Below are positions 1 through 12,066 of a stretch of 44,329 nucleotides of DNA, in pieces. Made by a program: the position numbers and the translations under genes. A model generated the notes under the pieces. It saw only the letters and a list, made by a program, of their open reading frames with translations, had not been told where the DNA came from and ran no database searches. The DNA is from Reticulitermes lucifugus. Lineage: Eukaryota; Arthropoda; Insecta; Blattodea; Rhinotermitidae. The stretch is from contig JAKCWW010001898.1 in the NCBI GenBank assembly GCA_026260175.1, positions 1,313-45,641 on the forward strand, read 5' to 3'. Position 1 is the first letter of the stretch. The number at the start of each line of letters is the position of its first letter.

Positions 1-2906
1 TTTACTTCCCCTCCGAAGGAAGTTGTGCTACGGATTTTTATCACCCTTAAAAATCCATCGACTAGTCCACCGAGGGCGACATACGGTGATAATGGAGGCA
101 GCATATTTCTTTGCAACGTCGGTGCAGATCTAACAGTTTACACGGCATTACTTCCTAGTGACGCACTGTCTTATACTCTGTAACTAATATTTACTACGTA
201 TCTGTAACAATGCCCTCGTCTCTACTGGGCTAGTTGGTCGAAAAGTTATACACAGAAACAAATGCTGTGGGAAAGTGACTTATTACATGACAAAACATTG
301 ATAGAGATCGATTTATGATCTTAAATCGTAAAGTGACAGCAAGTTGCTCTCGGCGATTCGTGCTATGCTCTTGTGTAATGAGGCAACGTGTTTCATTCTT
401 CACAGATGATGTCGGTTTTATGAGGCCACTAAATCTTGCAACGCCCATACGTGATACCGAAATTTTTATTACATACATCAAGATTACGCACCTTTGTTAC
501 TCGTATTATAAATGTCGTTATTTGGTGGAAGAATCAAATTCAAGCTACTGAGACGCAAGTCTTTTTCTTTTACTCGCTGCTTCCTGTCTCTCGTAACACT
601 GAAAGATGCCAGAAAACAAGCCATATTAAAATAGTTTGCAATATGTATTATCATAGGAGTATAAAGGAAGTAAGTCGGTCGCGTAGTAAGTGTATGCGTT
701 CCTAACTAAAAAAACTTACACTGTGATTATATCAGGGGAATTCGTCACCGAACCATTATCATCTATTTCCAGCGTTGAAGCAAAATACTGGAGGCCACAA
801 ATTTAAAGGCGATCGCAAAGTGGAAACAGTTACGACACCACGGCTGACACGGACTTCTGTCAACAGGGAACAGAAAGCCTCGTCCCACGATGTGATATAT
901 GCGTCAACTGTGCCGGAGGATATGTAGAAAATTAATACGATAAGCAGTATGGTTAATTCTAAACCGTTCTTATAAGAACTGAAAATAAAGGGCACAAAAT
1001 ATAGGCATTGTAAACTTATTTTGTGACCAAGTCTCAAACACAAGTAGCAAGCAGCTGATAGTTTTTCACCTGCTCAAGACATTTTAAAGTGCGGTGGACT
1101 CAAAGAGTTTCATAATCGTCATCGCTAAAGCTTCGCTCGCGCTAGACCTTACACTTCGTCTTAACAAAAGAGCATAGATGCAAGGATTTTGATAATCAGG
1201 TGCTGGTTAGCATCTTTGAGTCTGAGAAAGACAAAGTAACAGCGTGAGCAGGTATCACCTTTTAAGTCAGACTCGTATAACAGAAGTGCAGTTTAACTGT
1301 TTAAAGCCTAGCGGTTGCTTTATGTACCACAAGCTTTGGCTTTCAAAAATTCTACCCACACAGTGAACTTATGTGTTTTGTATGGATCTCAGAACAAGCA
1401 GCGATTATTTCTCTACATAGCATTAACTGCCTGGCTTTATAACCGAGACAGTGTTTACTGCGCGGTACGAACTGAACCTTTAAAAACAATACAGGTCAGT
1501 CTTAGTGTTTAAAGGGTTAAACAACATCTTTCGAAGGAGTAAAGTCAATTTATATTCCTAATTTGAGCCGAACTAACGCAGAAAGAGGCTCAACGGGCCT
1601 TAATGGAGAGGCTGCATCTACCGCACTGACGGACAGACCTCCAATGACCTCAGATGCTGTTACTTTCAGAAAACATGAACTAGTAAAAGTCATTTAATAT
1701 CGGATTTCTAAGTTTATTTCTTGTTGGGAACAACGTTTTGTCAAAAAAATAGTGATGATGTGCAGACGTAAAGATTTAGTAAGGATTTGAAAGGAAGCTG
1801 TCAAGCCTGTCTTGAAGTATCATTCAAATATTTGGCTGGAGGAATGCGTAAAACAAAGTAATATATTTGTCAACGTAACTGACCTTTTGACCGAGTTCGA
1901 AACTGAGAATTTCCGATAAAAATAAAATAATTCTAACCACCACAACGCGACTTTCGGTTCCTGCATGGTGCATAGTGCTTAGCGCCTAGGCCCAGCGACA
2001 GGTTACGTTCATCGTCATATCTGTTGTTCTCATTGTGCAGCATCGAGGACTTCTTAATGGCCTCGAAGGAGATCGTATGTTATTCTGAACATTCATTCCC
2101 TGGGGCAAAGAATTATCCTTCAGTCGCATTTAAAAGATAACAAATTATGTCATACCACCGCATAAACAATTTGCGTACATTCTGATGTGTTAGCGATTAT
2201 GCTTGTGTTCTATATATCTCGGGCAATAAAACAAGTTGGCTTTATCTGCGGAACTTAGCACGATATCAAATTACGTCGGTTTAGCGCAGTGCAGTGTATG
2301 TCGCATGTTCACAGTCAAGTCTATGATTCATGTTCCTATATGCTACTTTTCTCCAGAACCTCACGACCTGCAGCATCCACAAATCGATTCACGTTTCGGC
2401 CTTAATATCATAGTGACATGAAACGTGCAGATGCAAGACCCTCAAGCATAGACCATGCGGACTGTTGCAGCTGTAGTCAACGGACAACAAGTCCTAGTAT
2501 CCTGTGTTGTCTTGGGACTGTTCTGTCCGCACCAATTGGAAACACGTGTCCTTAAAATAAGTATAACTTGAAGGCACCTTGAACCTCAGTGGCTCGCTGA
2601 TAAACGTGTAGGAGGGCGTGGATGCAGACCCCACACATTATTCCGATTAGCGAGCTGGTTAGTGCCATTTTCGAAACTCCACAGGGCTACTGGTTGTCAG
2701 TAACAAACAGCCGGCAAAACTCAACGTTTTGATACGAATTATACTAAGCAAAATTCTAATTTTACACTCCTAAAACTGAACTCGAAATAGGACACTATAT
2801 AACACTAAAGTTAAGTCAAGTCCCGAATTATTTCTGAAGTCAGGTTGTTTAATATAATTGTGGGATGCTATTCACAAATGTTAAACTGGTGGAGATCGCT
2901 ATTTAT
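1..2906. other. Unannotated AT-rich DNA
   Basis: I see no gene, RNA gene or recognisable repeat here. Open frames are short (under 100 codons), overlap on both strands and look like nothing I know. It is probably intronic or intergenic DNA containing repeats too decayed to recognise by eye. Confidence 0.5.
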
Positions 2907-3352
2907 AACAAGACAGGCAATGTACGTATAACGTGACACTGAGGCACGTTCGAGTAGCCATTGTTGCCGTGCAAAAGCAATACGTATTGCACATTCTGAG
3001 TGTGTGTTTGTAGCCTTAGTTATCCAGCATGCAAAGCGCATGCGCCCTATTATGTCATCTGTGGCCTGTCTGGCTCTACCATATTTTTCCACATTATCTC
3101 ATAAACGGCACGATTTTAGGAAAATAGCTAAACATAAAACACCTAAAATGTGTGTTTTGATTTTCTCTACAACTTTTGTCTGAAACATTTCTCATTCTAA
3201 GAAAACTTCAGCGAGATATCATAAATATAGTTAGGTCTTCATGTAAAGTACCCATTATTCTTGCCAGATTTTAAAACAATTTGAATTTTCTCTACAGATT
3301 TTCGAAAAATACTCAAATATCAAATTTCATGAAAATCCGTCCGATGGGAGTT
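2907..3352 (-). mobile_element. Family U interspersed repeat, copy 1 (truncated)
   Basis: This segment aligns by eye with the reverse-strand repeat at 30471-31007. Both begin with the same AACAAGACAG-type end and share long runs around TTATCC(A/G)GCATGCAAAG, the 'acaacttttgtctgaaacatt' region and 'cagattttcgaaaaatactc'. This copy stops at the GGGAG block near 3350, so the part carrying the GGCGCGTTCGC end motif is missing. No coding capacity is visible. It is a non-autonomous repeat of unknown class, possibly a DNA-transposon derivative. Confidence 0.6.
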
Positions 3353-4849
3353 TAAAATGTAAAATTTTAGTAGTATTGAAATATTTTAGATGGGTTGTAG
3401 AACTATGATTTCCGTTAGTAGTGTTTCCTTTGTACTATATCTCGGCCTTTACACGTGGGCTTAAGCCTTAAGGGGACGATATCTAAGTTATCAACCTCAT
3501 GTCAATAAATAAAATATCGGATAATCACGGGACATTTCCCATCAATGACAAGGCTGAACAGCAAGCATTCATCCCCCGGCAGGAATTTTAACTTGCTGTC
3601 ACGAGACACCGTAAAAAAAGAGACGGCTCGGGGGACTTGCAGAGAAGACAACCAAGTGAGAAAGGCGGAGACAGTTCGATGATATTAGAAAATGGATATT
3701 TAAGAAATAGGATATGATGCACGGACTGGATGCAACTGGATGAGGGCTTCGTGGAAGACAAGTAGTACCTTGACCAGATCCTCAAGGAAGGCGGTGACTA
3801 ATTGAGTTATTTAATCATAGTGGTCAAACAGTAGACCTCGCAGGTGGCAGCTGACAAGAGCCGGCGTCGGAGCTGTTGCTTAAACTTCTGTTTAAATTTG
3901 AAACGAGTAAGACATAGTTTTACCATTTACTACACAAAGTTTAAGGAAAACTATAAGTAGTGCCTAAGTGCACATTTACTACTATCAATTTCCCGATATT
4001 TTTCGGAGATTTATTACTTAGTTTATTGAATTTTAGGTACTAAATTCAATTTTAAATATCCGTATTAGACGCTCTGTACACAGTAATCTACATAAGGGGA
4101 CAGGAACACGGGAAATAAGGTGTATAAAAGGTCCACGGTTCATGGCAAAGCGGAGAACGTTTTACTACGGGAATGTAATTTCCCACGCGTCCCCTTTACT
4201 ACCGGCCCTAATATCCTGTACAGCGTAGGGTAGCAGTCCGCGAAACATCATTGCTGTGTAGACTTTAACATATCAGAACAAAACTGCCCTCGAAGGCAAA
4301 ATTTGTAGACAATCTTTCACGTTTTAAAAAATCTGTATCTTACACTTAAATATACAGATATAAAAATGACATATATATGTGTGTTTCAGTTTAAATATAA
4401 TATTGCTAAACAATAAAAGTGGAAGATGAGATCTTATAAAGCCTTGGTACTGGCACTGTAGCAAGGAATGAGAAAATCTTGGAACACCTACATAAAGTGA
4501 AGTAGGCGTACTCGTTTCGATGAAATTAATAATATAACATTTAATTAGATCTACAAATATTTAACAAAATATACTACATCAATACACACAGACTGAATAA
4601 CGGAGCATTTATTGGACAGAACGGTGTGGGAGTTATTATCAAACGGCCTTTTGAGCAATCGTCTATAATAAAGAACAGATATAAGTGGACCTCGCCAGTA
4701 CTGAACTGAAGTTGGTATAAGCGCAAAGCGTGATCTCTGAAAGAAAAGAGGAGGTCGGAAGAAATAATTAAGTTGCCCACTATCTAATTGCATGAAGAAA
4801 AATAACGTTTGGGAAGCTGATAGTCGTTCAGAGGTTGACGAATTTCCCC
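3353..4849. other. Mostly unrecognised; holds one half of a short dispersed repeat
   Basis: The only repeat seen is at 3378-3400, which nearly matches 14761-14783 (core GAAATATTTTAGATGGGT, then GTAG), with weaker similarity for another ~60 bases. Bases 3640-3790 vaguely suggest a retrotransposon tail but are too decayed to call. The rest shows nothing. Confidence 0.4.
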
Positions 4850-4985
4850 GTCTTTACGACACCCGAATTTCATTAGGCCTGCCGTGTTCGCATAAATGCG
4901 CGCCACTGCACTCTATCCTGAGCCAGTTGAATCTAGTCTGTCGCAACCAGCCTTCCGTACAGCCTCTTTATTCCTGATGATTCAA
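4850..4985 (-). pseudogene. Non-LTR retrotransposon RT C-terminal tail, minus strand, decayed
   Basis: Read on the minus strand, bases near 4890-4945 give IQLAQDRVQWRAF. This fits the very common arthropod non-LTR tail motif W-I-x-L-A-Q-D-R-x-x-W-R-A found at the C-terminus of endonuclease/reverse-transcriptase polyproteins. The upstream part of the tail is out of frame or lost, and stops interrupt the reading. It is a 5'-truncated, inactive LINE fragment. Confidence 0.5.
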
Positions 4986-6194
4986 ATTCAAATCTCGATC
5001 GGAAGACCGGTTACCCTTGTCAATAATTCTCATGTTTTACAAAGTGCCTACAGGCAAAGGCTGCGATAGTGCCTTGACAATACGTGACGTTCCGTTGCTT
5101 CCACTTCCTTCCCGAACCCTTTCATAACAGTCCTGTTCTTCGGCATCTGATCACATTCAGGCTAAATAAATCAGAAACACTTTACAGTTCCCTGAGCAGT
5201 AAGCTTAGTGACATAAAAGGTAAGGGAACATTTGTCACCTGTGCTTAAGGACAAAGCTGCAAACACTTTAATGCGGGGGACCAAGAAGTAAAGCTACGAA
5301 TTCTTAACTTCTGCATTAAAATGGATTTGAGTAGTCACTCAGTGAACGAACCACAATTACGCACTGGGGAGGTAGCTTGGTGACCCTCGCAATGGTCTGG
5401 ACGTGATGGGGTAAAGAAAATTTACTTCCATGAATAGAATCCCTGTAACTGAGACAGCTGGCGGTCATCTTACTGAGCTGTAATATGACAGAAATATAAA
5501 TCGGATATTTCTCATATCGTTTTATTGTTTTCGAGCTTTTGATGCCTTCTGGCGTCAGATGTGATTATTAGAGTCGCAGAGGCCTGCACGACCGTGCATA
5601 CGTTGACACAAGCTTTTATGTTTTCATACGACGAGGAAGAATGTCCTAGAATACGTAATTGTGCGATGTTGAAGAAACACCCATTGCCGATGCATAGAAA
5701 GTTGAACAGAACTGTACAAGCTGTTATCAGCATCCAGCGCCTCTGTGTCTACATCTCATAAGACAGGTAGTGGGACCCAACCCCATGAAATTTCTTCCCA
5801 AACTGCGTCCAAACGCAGCAGAACCAGAAGCAATGTCGCAGACAGCAGTAGCCCACATAACGCTCATTCCTGCAATGTGTACACGCACTTCCGTTATCCC
5901 ACGCTAGTTTCCTCCCATGACGGCCCGTAGAGTATCTTCAAACAAAGCGTCACTCTCCAGTATACTGCAGACATGAGGGGTTAAGAGTTCTTCCACCCCT
6001 ATGCAAACAGGATGAATAAAATATTGAAAGAATCTTGTATCACTTGAGCTCTATATATATATGGTTTACTTCCTCTGTTCACGTTTCTACCTTCTGCCCT
6101 CCCCTTCGTTTTCCTTGATGTGCAGATCGATGTGAAGAAAGTTGTGCCCGAAACGGATATTTGAAGATCATATCTAATACCTACCAGATTAGAG
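4986..6194. other. Unannotated stretch
   Basis: No recognisable gene or repeat. A 66-codon plus frame at 5561-5761 and a following 61-codon frame have no recognisable domain and no splice-site support strong enough to call an exon. Confidence 0.4.
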
Positions 6195-6490
6195 CTGTGC
6201 CATGACTCAGGCGGTTAGTCGCCGGCCTCCCACCGCGGAGGCCCGGGTTTGATCCCGGGACAGTCCATGTGGAATTTGTGGCGGACAAAGTGGCACTGAG
6301 ACAGATTTCCCCCCGAGTACTTCGATTTTCCACTGTCAATTTCATTCCACCGGTGCTCCACTACTTGGAAAAATTTAAAAAAATGATCATTTTTCTCTTC
6401 ATCTTCATCACAGGGTTGCACAATAAGCCTTAAGGCTGCGGTGCGTCCGTAGCTTCTGCTGCGGAGCCCCTCTCCACAAATAAAATACCT
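6195..6490 (+). mobile_element. tRNA-derived SINE, Family A, near full length
   Basis: The head carries an A-box-like TGACTCAGGCGG at 6203-6214 and a B-box-like GGGTTTGATCC at 6245-6255, spaced as in a tRNA promoter. The body follows with TCCATGTGGAATTTGTGGCG and a pyrimidine-rich middle. The 3' part reads CTGCGGTGCGTCCGTAGC and ends in an A-rich tail (AAATAAAATACC). Related copies lie at 10156-10402 (minus), 20930-21105 (minus, diverged) and 35437-35700 (plus). It would be transcribed by RNA polymerase III and mobilised by a partner LINE. The B box has TTTGA instead of TTCGA, so this copy is probably not active. Confidence 0.8.
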
Positions 6491-6914
6491 ATCAGGTTAA
6501 CGTAGTGTTTGGGAGAATCCCTTTCGAAGTTTCAATAGCAGCCCATACCATTACCGATTATAATGCAGCTTTGGGAATAAACAACGTTGTTTTCAGAAGC
6601 TTTATTAGTCGCTAGTAAGGACGTTTGTATAGAAGGAAATGCTGAGAAGGCTAAGTATACATTTAGTTTTCGTCAGCAGAATGCAAGGAAAATTCATAAC
6701 ACAGAGACGGCTAATAAATACTTTGAAACTTTGGCAAACTGCAGTGTTTGGGCATGAAACTGACAAATCAAAATTGCTTTCATGAAGAAATTATAAGCAG
6801 GTTAAATCGGGAAATGCTTATTTCCATGCGGTTCAGAGTCTTTTATTTTCCTCTACGCTATGTAAAAGCATGAAGCTTGAAATGTACTGTATATAACGTT
6901 CCCTGTTTCTTTAT
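6491..6914. other. Unannotated gap between SINE and LINE relics
   Basis: Nothing recognisable; short overlapping frames only. Confidence 0.4.
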
Positions 6915-7372
6915 GTTGATGTAAAACTTGGTATTTCACACTAAAAGAAAAGACATAGGCTAATGGTGTTCGAGAACATTGTGCTGGGGAAGATAACTGG
7001 ACCTAAGAAAGAGAAGAAACAGGAGGCTGGAGCAATTTGCATAAAGAGAAGCTCCGTAATATGTATTCCTTACGATATATTGATTGAATTAAGGAGGGTG
7101 AAATTGTCGGCGGCAGTGGAACGCGTGGGAGAGGAAAGAAATACATGAAACGTTTTAGTGAGGAAACCTGAAGGAAGGAGACCACTTGGAAGATCTGAGC
7201 GTAGGTGAGATGGTCATAAAAGAAATATGCTGGGAGGTCGAAGTCTAGACTGATGTGGCTCAGGATAGGGACCAGCGGCTAGCAGTTGTGAAAATGGTAA
7301 TTAAAATTCGAGTTCCATAACAGGCGAAGGATTTCTTCTTGACTATGTGACTCTGGTCATTTTAGTTAGTTA
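6915..7372 (+). pseudogene. LINE tail relic (non-LTR RT C-terminus plus 3'UTR), copy L1
   Basis: Bases 6963-7148 read MVFENIVLGKITGPKKEK, matching the V-F-E-N-x-V-L-R-x-I-F-G-P-K-R motif near the C-terminus of a widespread arthropod non-LTR polyprotein. Further on, in shifted frames, come the GKPEGRRPLGRS-type and Q-D-R-D-Q-R-L-type segments (7155-7290) and the non-coding end, which stops at TTTAGTTAGT (7361-7370). Frameshifts separate the segments, so no protein is made. The same family occurs at 16860, 17763, 22931(-), 30345, 34305, 36575(-), 37497, 38575, 39340 and 43545(-). All copies keep only the 3' end, as expected for 5'-truncated target-primed insertions. Confidence 0.75.
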
Positions 7373-10155
7373 TCTTATCGCCGGACTACTAGCCATAGAG
7401 CGGACGACACCGTTACTGCATAGCCAGCGATGATGCCGCCTGCTCTGCTGTTCTCAGTCTAGCAATAAAAGACTTCTGTACTTGTTAAGGGAATCCCGCA
7501 TATGAAGTGACAAAGCGGGGCCATACTGTTATTAGGTAGAAACTTTTTTGAATGTTAATTACTGAAACTGATTTTCGACAAGGTAATTCTATCAAATAAG
7601 ACACGCCCATTTAAGACCTGTGTTGATATATTGGTTGAGTACTGGACAGTAAACCTAATGACAGGCAGCCAAGCTACATTTTTCTGTACCACTAGTTAGA
7701 AAGTGTTCCTTGGTTAGTGCTAGGAGGCAGACCTCAGACATGAATTTATTACTTCGACACACCTATTTGTAAAATGACATTATAAGTAGGGTGAGAAAAT
7801 TATCACAAGAAAATTATAAGGTGTCTGAATAATTGGAAAATTAAGGCCAAGAAAAATGTAAGTGCTCGAGGAGACGAGAGAAATTTTCATTTTCAGGGAC
7901 AACGGATAGATTAAATTAACAGATGATGGTATTACCTGTACTGACTGTAAGTAAGAACAGGCTTGCCTGTAACTCAGAGAGAATTACGAGTATTTGCTAT
8001 ACTGCCGAAAAAAGTTGCACCTTCCTGCTATATTAAATATATTATACGCTCACTACAGTTTACGATGTCACACACCCCGATTAAAATGTAATTATAATAT
8101 GAATTCCAAACTAAACCTAACGCCATAATATATTAAATAAATATATTGATTATTTATTTAACGGCTCTGTCAGTAGCTCAGAACATTTGGTGTCGAGTTT
8201 TAAACACAGAAAAGATGAGCAGTGACATTTTAGTGAGTGAAATACTTTCTAAGGGGTTTCAAAGCCAGGAAGCATGTTGAAATTTCTCCTCACCACAATG
8301 TCCATAACGACACCCCAGTTAGGCTTCAATCCTTCAATGCCGTCCGGACAGTAATTTGGTTCAGACTGTAACAGTTCTTTTGCTTACATCATCGCACACA
8401 ATCCGCACATGTCATTCAGTACTGCACATTACCAGTTCTTAATACAGCACTGTTAGTGACAGTTCTAGTTTGTCTGGTGGTGCTATCACACTTATAAGTT
8501 TCATTTGTCTTCGTCTTAGATGACAGTCGAGCGCAATGTATTTGTAATTAAGTGGCTGTGGCGTTTCTGAAGGTATTAGCCCAATATGATTTTGGAGGTA
8601 ATGAGTAAAACCGGTATAGCTGATGTTCCTACCAGCTGCAAAGTATAACACGAATACATATCGGTCGCTTTTACGCCCTAAACCAATTTGCTTGATGCGT
8701 TGTCGCTCAATAACCTGCGGACAAATTACTTGAACTGGCTCTCGCCTTATTCTCATTCGCGAATATTCTTATGTTCTGGTTCTCTTGTCTTTGACCTAGT
8801 GCATGCGGCATATTTTCCAGATTTCTATTTTACATTTCCTTCATCCTTGATCTCTTTAGTTTGTCCGTTCTTTCTCTTTCTTTGTGGAAATTTTATACCA
8901 TCTTACGGTCATGTCTTCGCTCTTCTGTGATGTTACGCAGCGTGCATTTGTATTTGATTACCAATGTTCGGCCTAATGTATCGGTCAATGGGACCGATAT
9001 GCCGTCCCGTATCCATGGGACCCATATTGTCCCGAAAAGTCGTTAACTTCCCAGAAGGACAAAGACCTCGACTGTAAGGCAGCAGAAGCCTGAAATCTCC
9101 CATTTTAACTTCTCGTACTGAGGAATGTGCGACCAACACACGACACTTACTGTCTGCTCTGCTACTGCTGTCACGGATTAGTTACTTTGTCTTGTTTCGT
9201 CTCAGGATTAATTCTGAAATACAAAAACTTTTCGACTCACGGCCGGATTCCGTGGATGCAGTTCAATCCATCGCAGGGTTTGTCAGCAACATAAATACAG
9301 AGAAAAATCTGCAAATATGTAAAACCCGAACTGCAGTCGATACCGCCCAGTCTATGTTTCTTCTATCTGTATATGCGCCAGTTACTTTTAATGAAGATTG
9401 TAGAGTTTTTATGACATGAACACACACTCCGATCAGCCAGAGAAGTATCTGAATGCCACTGTTTAGAAAAGTAGCAACAGAACTGACACAACCCGTTACT
9501 TTACTGTGAGCACAATCAGGTCACGCCTGTTGCTGGTTGCTGCGATGACAAGCAAAATTCAATTAAGGGGCCCGATGGTGGTAATTCGTGTTGTGAAGCC
9601 ACTGGCATATGCCAATAACCTGTAGAATACTTAAATCAGCTCACGTCAGTCATTACGGTCCTTTACCCAAACCGGGCTAAACACTCAACAACTTGTGGCA
9701 CTGAGGAGTTTGGAGGCTCGGAGAGGGAGAGTGCTCTCTGACATTGCAGGCAACGAGTGGATCTGGTGGCGCTGAGACGGGGAAGGACTACATGGCCGAA
9801 CGACCAGCACAGGCGTCGAACCACGGCCCCAAAAGCCCTGAAGTATGAAAGTGAAGATAGTCCGTGTGACGACAGTCATTGTCAGTAATCTGAGTTTCAC
9901 TCCCGGTCAGTTCTCTGAACTAAAGAAGGCAGATTGCAAAGCCTGAACTGTGAAACGTACCAGAATACTGTCAAGCAATCACAACTGGTCAGGAGTGATT
10001 TCTTCACTGAGAAAGAAGCAACGATTGTCAAGAGTCGAAAACTGAGACAACAGTAAGGGAAGAGTTGCGTCAGTGGTGGACAAAATATATTTAGGGGAAT
10101 TATTCAGTAGTACGAATATTATCAAGTGAGAGGGAGGTTCAATTTAATTGCCGAG
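7373..10155. other. Long unannotated stretch with one small hairpin
   Basis: No gene or recognised repeat. The longest open frame is 105 codons (8439-8756, minus) and lacks any motif I recognise. At 8979-8999 TATCGGTC and GACCGATA form an 8-bp perfect stem with a 5-base loop. A relatively GC-rich patch lies at 9700-9840 but I could not assign it. Confidence 0.4.
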
Positions 10156-10402
10156 TGTAACGGGGGTTTTTTTTGAGAAGGGCCCCGCAGCAGGTGCTAC
10201 GGACGCACCGCAGCCTTGAGGCTTATTGTGCAACCCTGTGATGAAGATGATTAGGTTTTTCATTTTTCCGTGTAATGGAGCGCAGTTGGAATGAACTTGA
10301 CAGGGGAAAACTGAAGTAATCGGGGAAAAACCTATCCCAGTGCCACTTTGTCCACCCCAAATCCCACATGGACTTACCCGGGATCGAGCCAAGTGTAAAG
10401 GG
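10156..10402 (-). mobile_element. tRNA-derived SINE, Family A, minus strand
   Basis: This is the reverse-strand counterpart of 6195-6490. The T-run at 10165-10173 corresponds to an A tail, followed by GGCCCCGCAGCAG, GGACGCACCGCAGCC and the body block complementary to CCATGTGGGATTTGGGGTGG. The B box lies at the right end as GGCTCGATCCCGGG on the minus strand. The tRNA-like head beyond about 10400 is lost or unrecognisable, so the copy is truncated at its 5' end. Confidence 0.8.
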
Positions 10403-11388
10403 TTACCTGTTGATATATATTTGATTTCTTAATGAGGAACTGATGAAAAGACATTACAATGTTTCACAAAATTAGTTCACTGTAAGAAACTGTCCCAATA
10501 AGCGCAATTTTCCTAACTCGCGCTGAGGTACGAGAGACTTCGGTGAGTAGTAAACAATAGCCGTCACGATAGATACCCTTCATCCAGGCGCGTAGCTGAG
10601 TATAACCAAGAGAACATAAGTGCTGACAGCGCGACAAGACAGTCGGTACGTCCCTAATATCGCAATTTGGGGTCCGGGTTCGTAATAAGTTTTGTGATGT
10701 AATTTGGAAGGTCATTACATCAGAACTCTGTAAATTTGCACTGTGTGTTATACACAGACACACAGTGGTTCAGTGTACTTATTCAGTGTTTATGTGTATT
10801 TTAATCTTCATCTTCATCTTCGACTTCGTCTTTCGCCTTTCAATTCCCTATTTATTCCGATGTGTAACAGTCCTTGCCATGCCTCTTTGTTTCTTGAAGA
10901 ATGTGACTTCTCTTTGCCATTCCGTGCAAAAGTTCTTTCCATATTCCTCCTTTTTTCCTTCTTAATGACAGAAGGCAGGCATATGAAATCACCGTGTTCC
11001 CTGTATGTCTCTCTGTATGTCCTCAAATCAGTATTTGAAAACGTCTGGCCATTTTTATGAGTTTTTGTATGAAACTTTGGTCACTGAAACTCCTAAACAC
11101 GAAGTTTGTAATTTCTCGAAATTGGTAATAATAACAAAAAAATAATATGGTGGATACACGAACTGGCGACATTAGCGCCACTTAATATAGAATCCTGAAA
11201 CGATGTTTGGTAACAGGAACTTAGAAAATCAAGAAATATTATAGACACACGGATTGAGTATAAAATGTTTCCTCTCGATTATGTCACTAATACGGCTTAG
11301 GTTCGATATATTAAGGTTACATACAATAAATTTAAAGTAGGGCTGAAGTGAAGTCCTCCCAAAACTCCACAGACAAAAACGGAATACT
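10403..11388. other. Unannotated stretch
   Basis: Contains a (CTTCAT)-like imperfect run at 10808-10835 and nothing else I can name. Confidence 0.4.
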
Positions 11389-11495
11389 ACTGCTACTACT
11401 ACTACTACTACTACTACTACTATTACTACTACTGCAACAACTACTATTACTGCAACAACTACTACTAGTAGTAGTAGTTGTAGTAGTAGTAGTAG
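11389..11495. repeat. Trinucleotide repeat that flips: (ACT)n then (AGT)n
   Basis: An ACT/CTA tract with ACT-to-ATT and GCAACA interruptions runs from about 11389 to 11462. It then switches to its own complement, AGT/TAG, to about 11494. The junction reads ACTACTACTAGTAGTAGTAG, so the tract is self-complementary and could fold into one hairpin. Confidence 0.9.
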
Positions 11496-12004
11496 CAACG
11501 TATAACCATTGCAAGCTCTTCGGCTACGATTCAATCCTATAACTGTGAGTTATAAATTTTCATTACCTAATAAATCTATCTCGTATAAACAACATAAGTC
11601 TGGAATTCTTCTATAGCAAGGTACACTTTATGACTGTTACCCGGAAATCCTTGCTTCTGTGTACTTTTTCATGACTATATTCAAGTAATTTCAAGGAGCA
11701 GAGTTAAATTTGGAAAGCTGGGTAAAGAATTCTTCAGATAATATGAAACAGAATGTTTCATAAGCTTGCTCGCTGAAGCTATTTACTCGTCTTTTTTTTT
11801 AATCACATGACTGAGCCACATTCTAAACCTTATTTTACCAAGATCCTTATTAATATCACCCGATTTTTAGCCTCTGCATTTTACAAGTAGCGTCCTCCCT
11901 GGGGGTCCTGCACCTAATAATGTGTATGCATTTCTCATTACTCCTAAGCGTATAACACTAAATTTCCCACTTCATGTAATATTGTACCTTTTTAACAATT
12001 CCAG
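11496..12004. other. Putative intron upstream of the candidate exon
   Basis: No repeat recognised. The last 35 bases before the exon hold a pyrimidine-rich tract (TACCTTTTTAACAATTCCAG, ending at 12004), which suits a 3' splice site with a TTTAAC-like branch region. Confidence 0.4.
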
Positions 12005-12060
12005 GTATTCTACGTGCCGGAACTCGAGCATGCGTCACTACCAGAGGATCTCCAGATAGG
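12005..12060 (+). CDS. Candidate 56-bp internal coding exon of an unidentified host gene
   Basis: The segment is bounded on the left by a pyrimidine tract ending TTCCAG (acceptor AG at 12003-12004). On the right is a perfect U1-complementary donor, GTAAGT at 12061-12066. In the frame starting at 12005 it is open and reads VFYVPELEHASLPEDLQI followed by the first two bases of a Gly codon. Codons favour G or C at the third position (GTG, CCG, CTC, GAG, GCG, CAG), unlike the AT-rich surroundings. The length (56 nt) leaves a split codon, so the exon would shift the frame if skipped. I do not recognise the protein. No flanking exon is found elsewhere in the window, which would place large introns on both sides. 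It could still be chance or a decayed repeat. Confidence 0.55.
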
Positions 12061-12066
12061 GTAAGT

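Noticed and set aside
3640..3800. Possible tail of another non-LTR element (DWMQL.EGFVEDK-like reading)
   Set aside because: Only one short motif resembles a retrotransposon C-terminus, with stops on both sides; not enough to call.
8439..8756. 105-codon minus-strand open frame
   Set aside because: Length is compatible with chance in 44 kb, no motif is recognised and no splice context is convincing.
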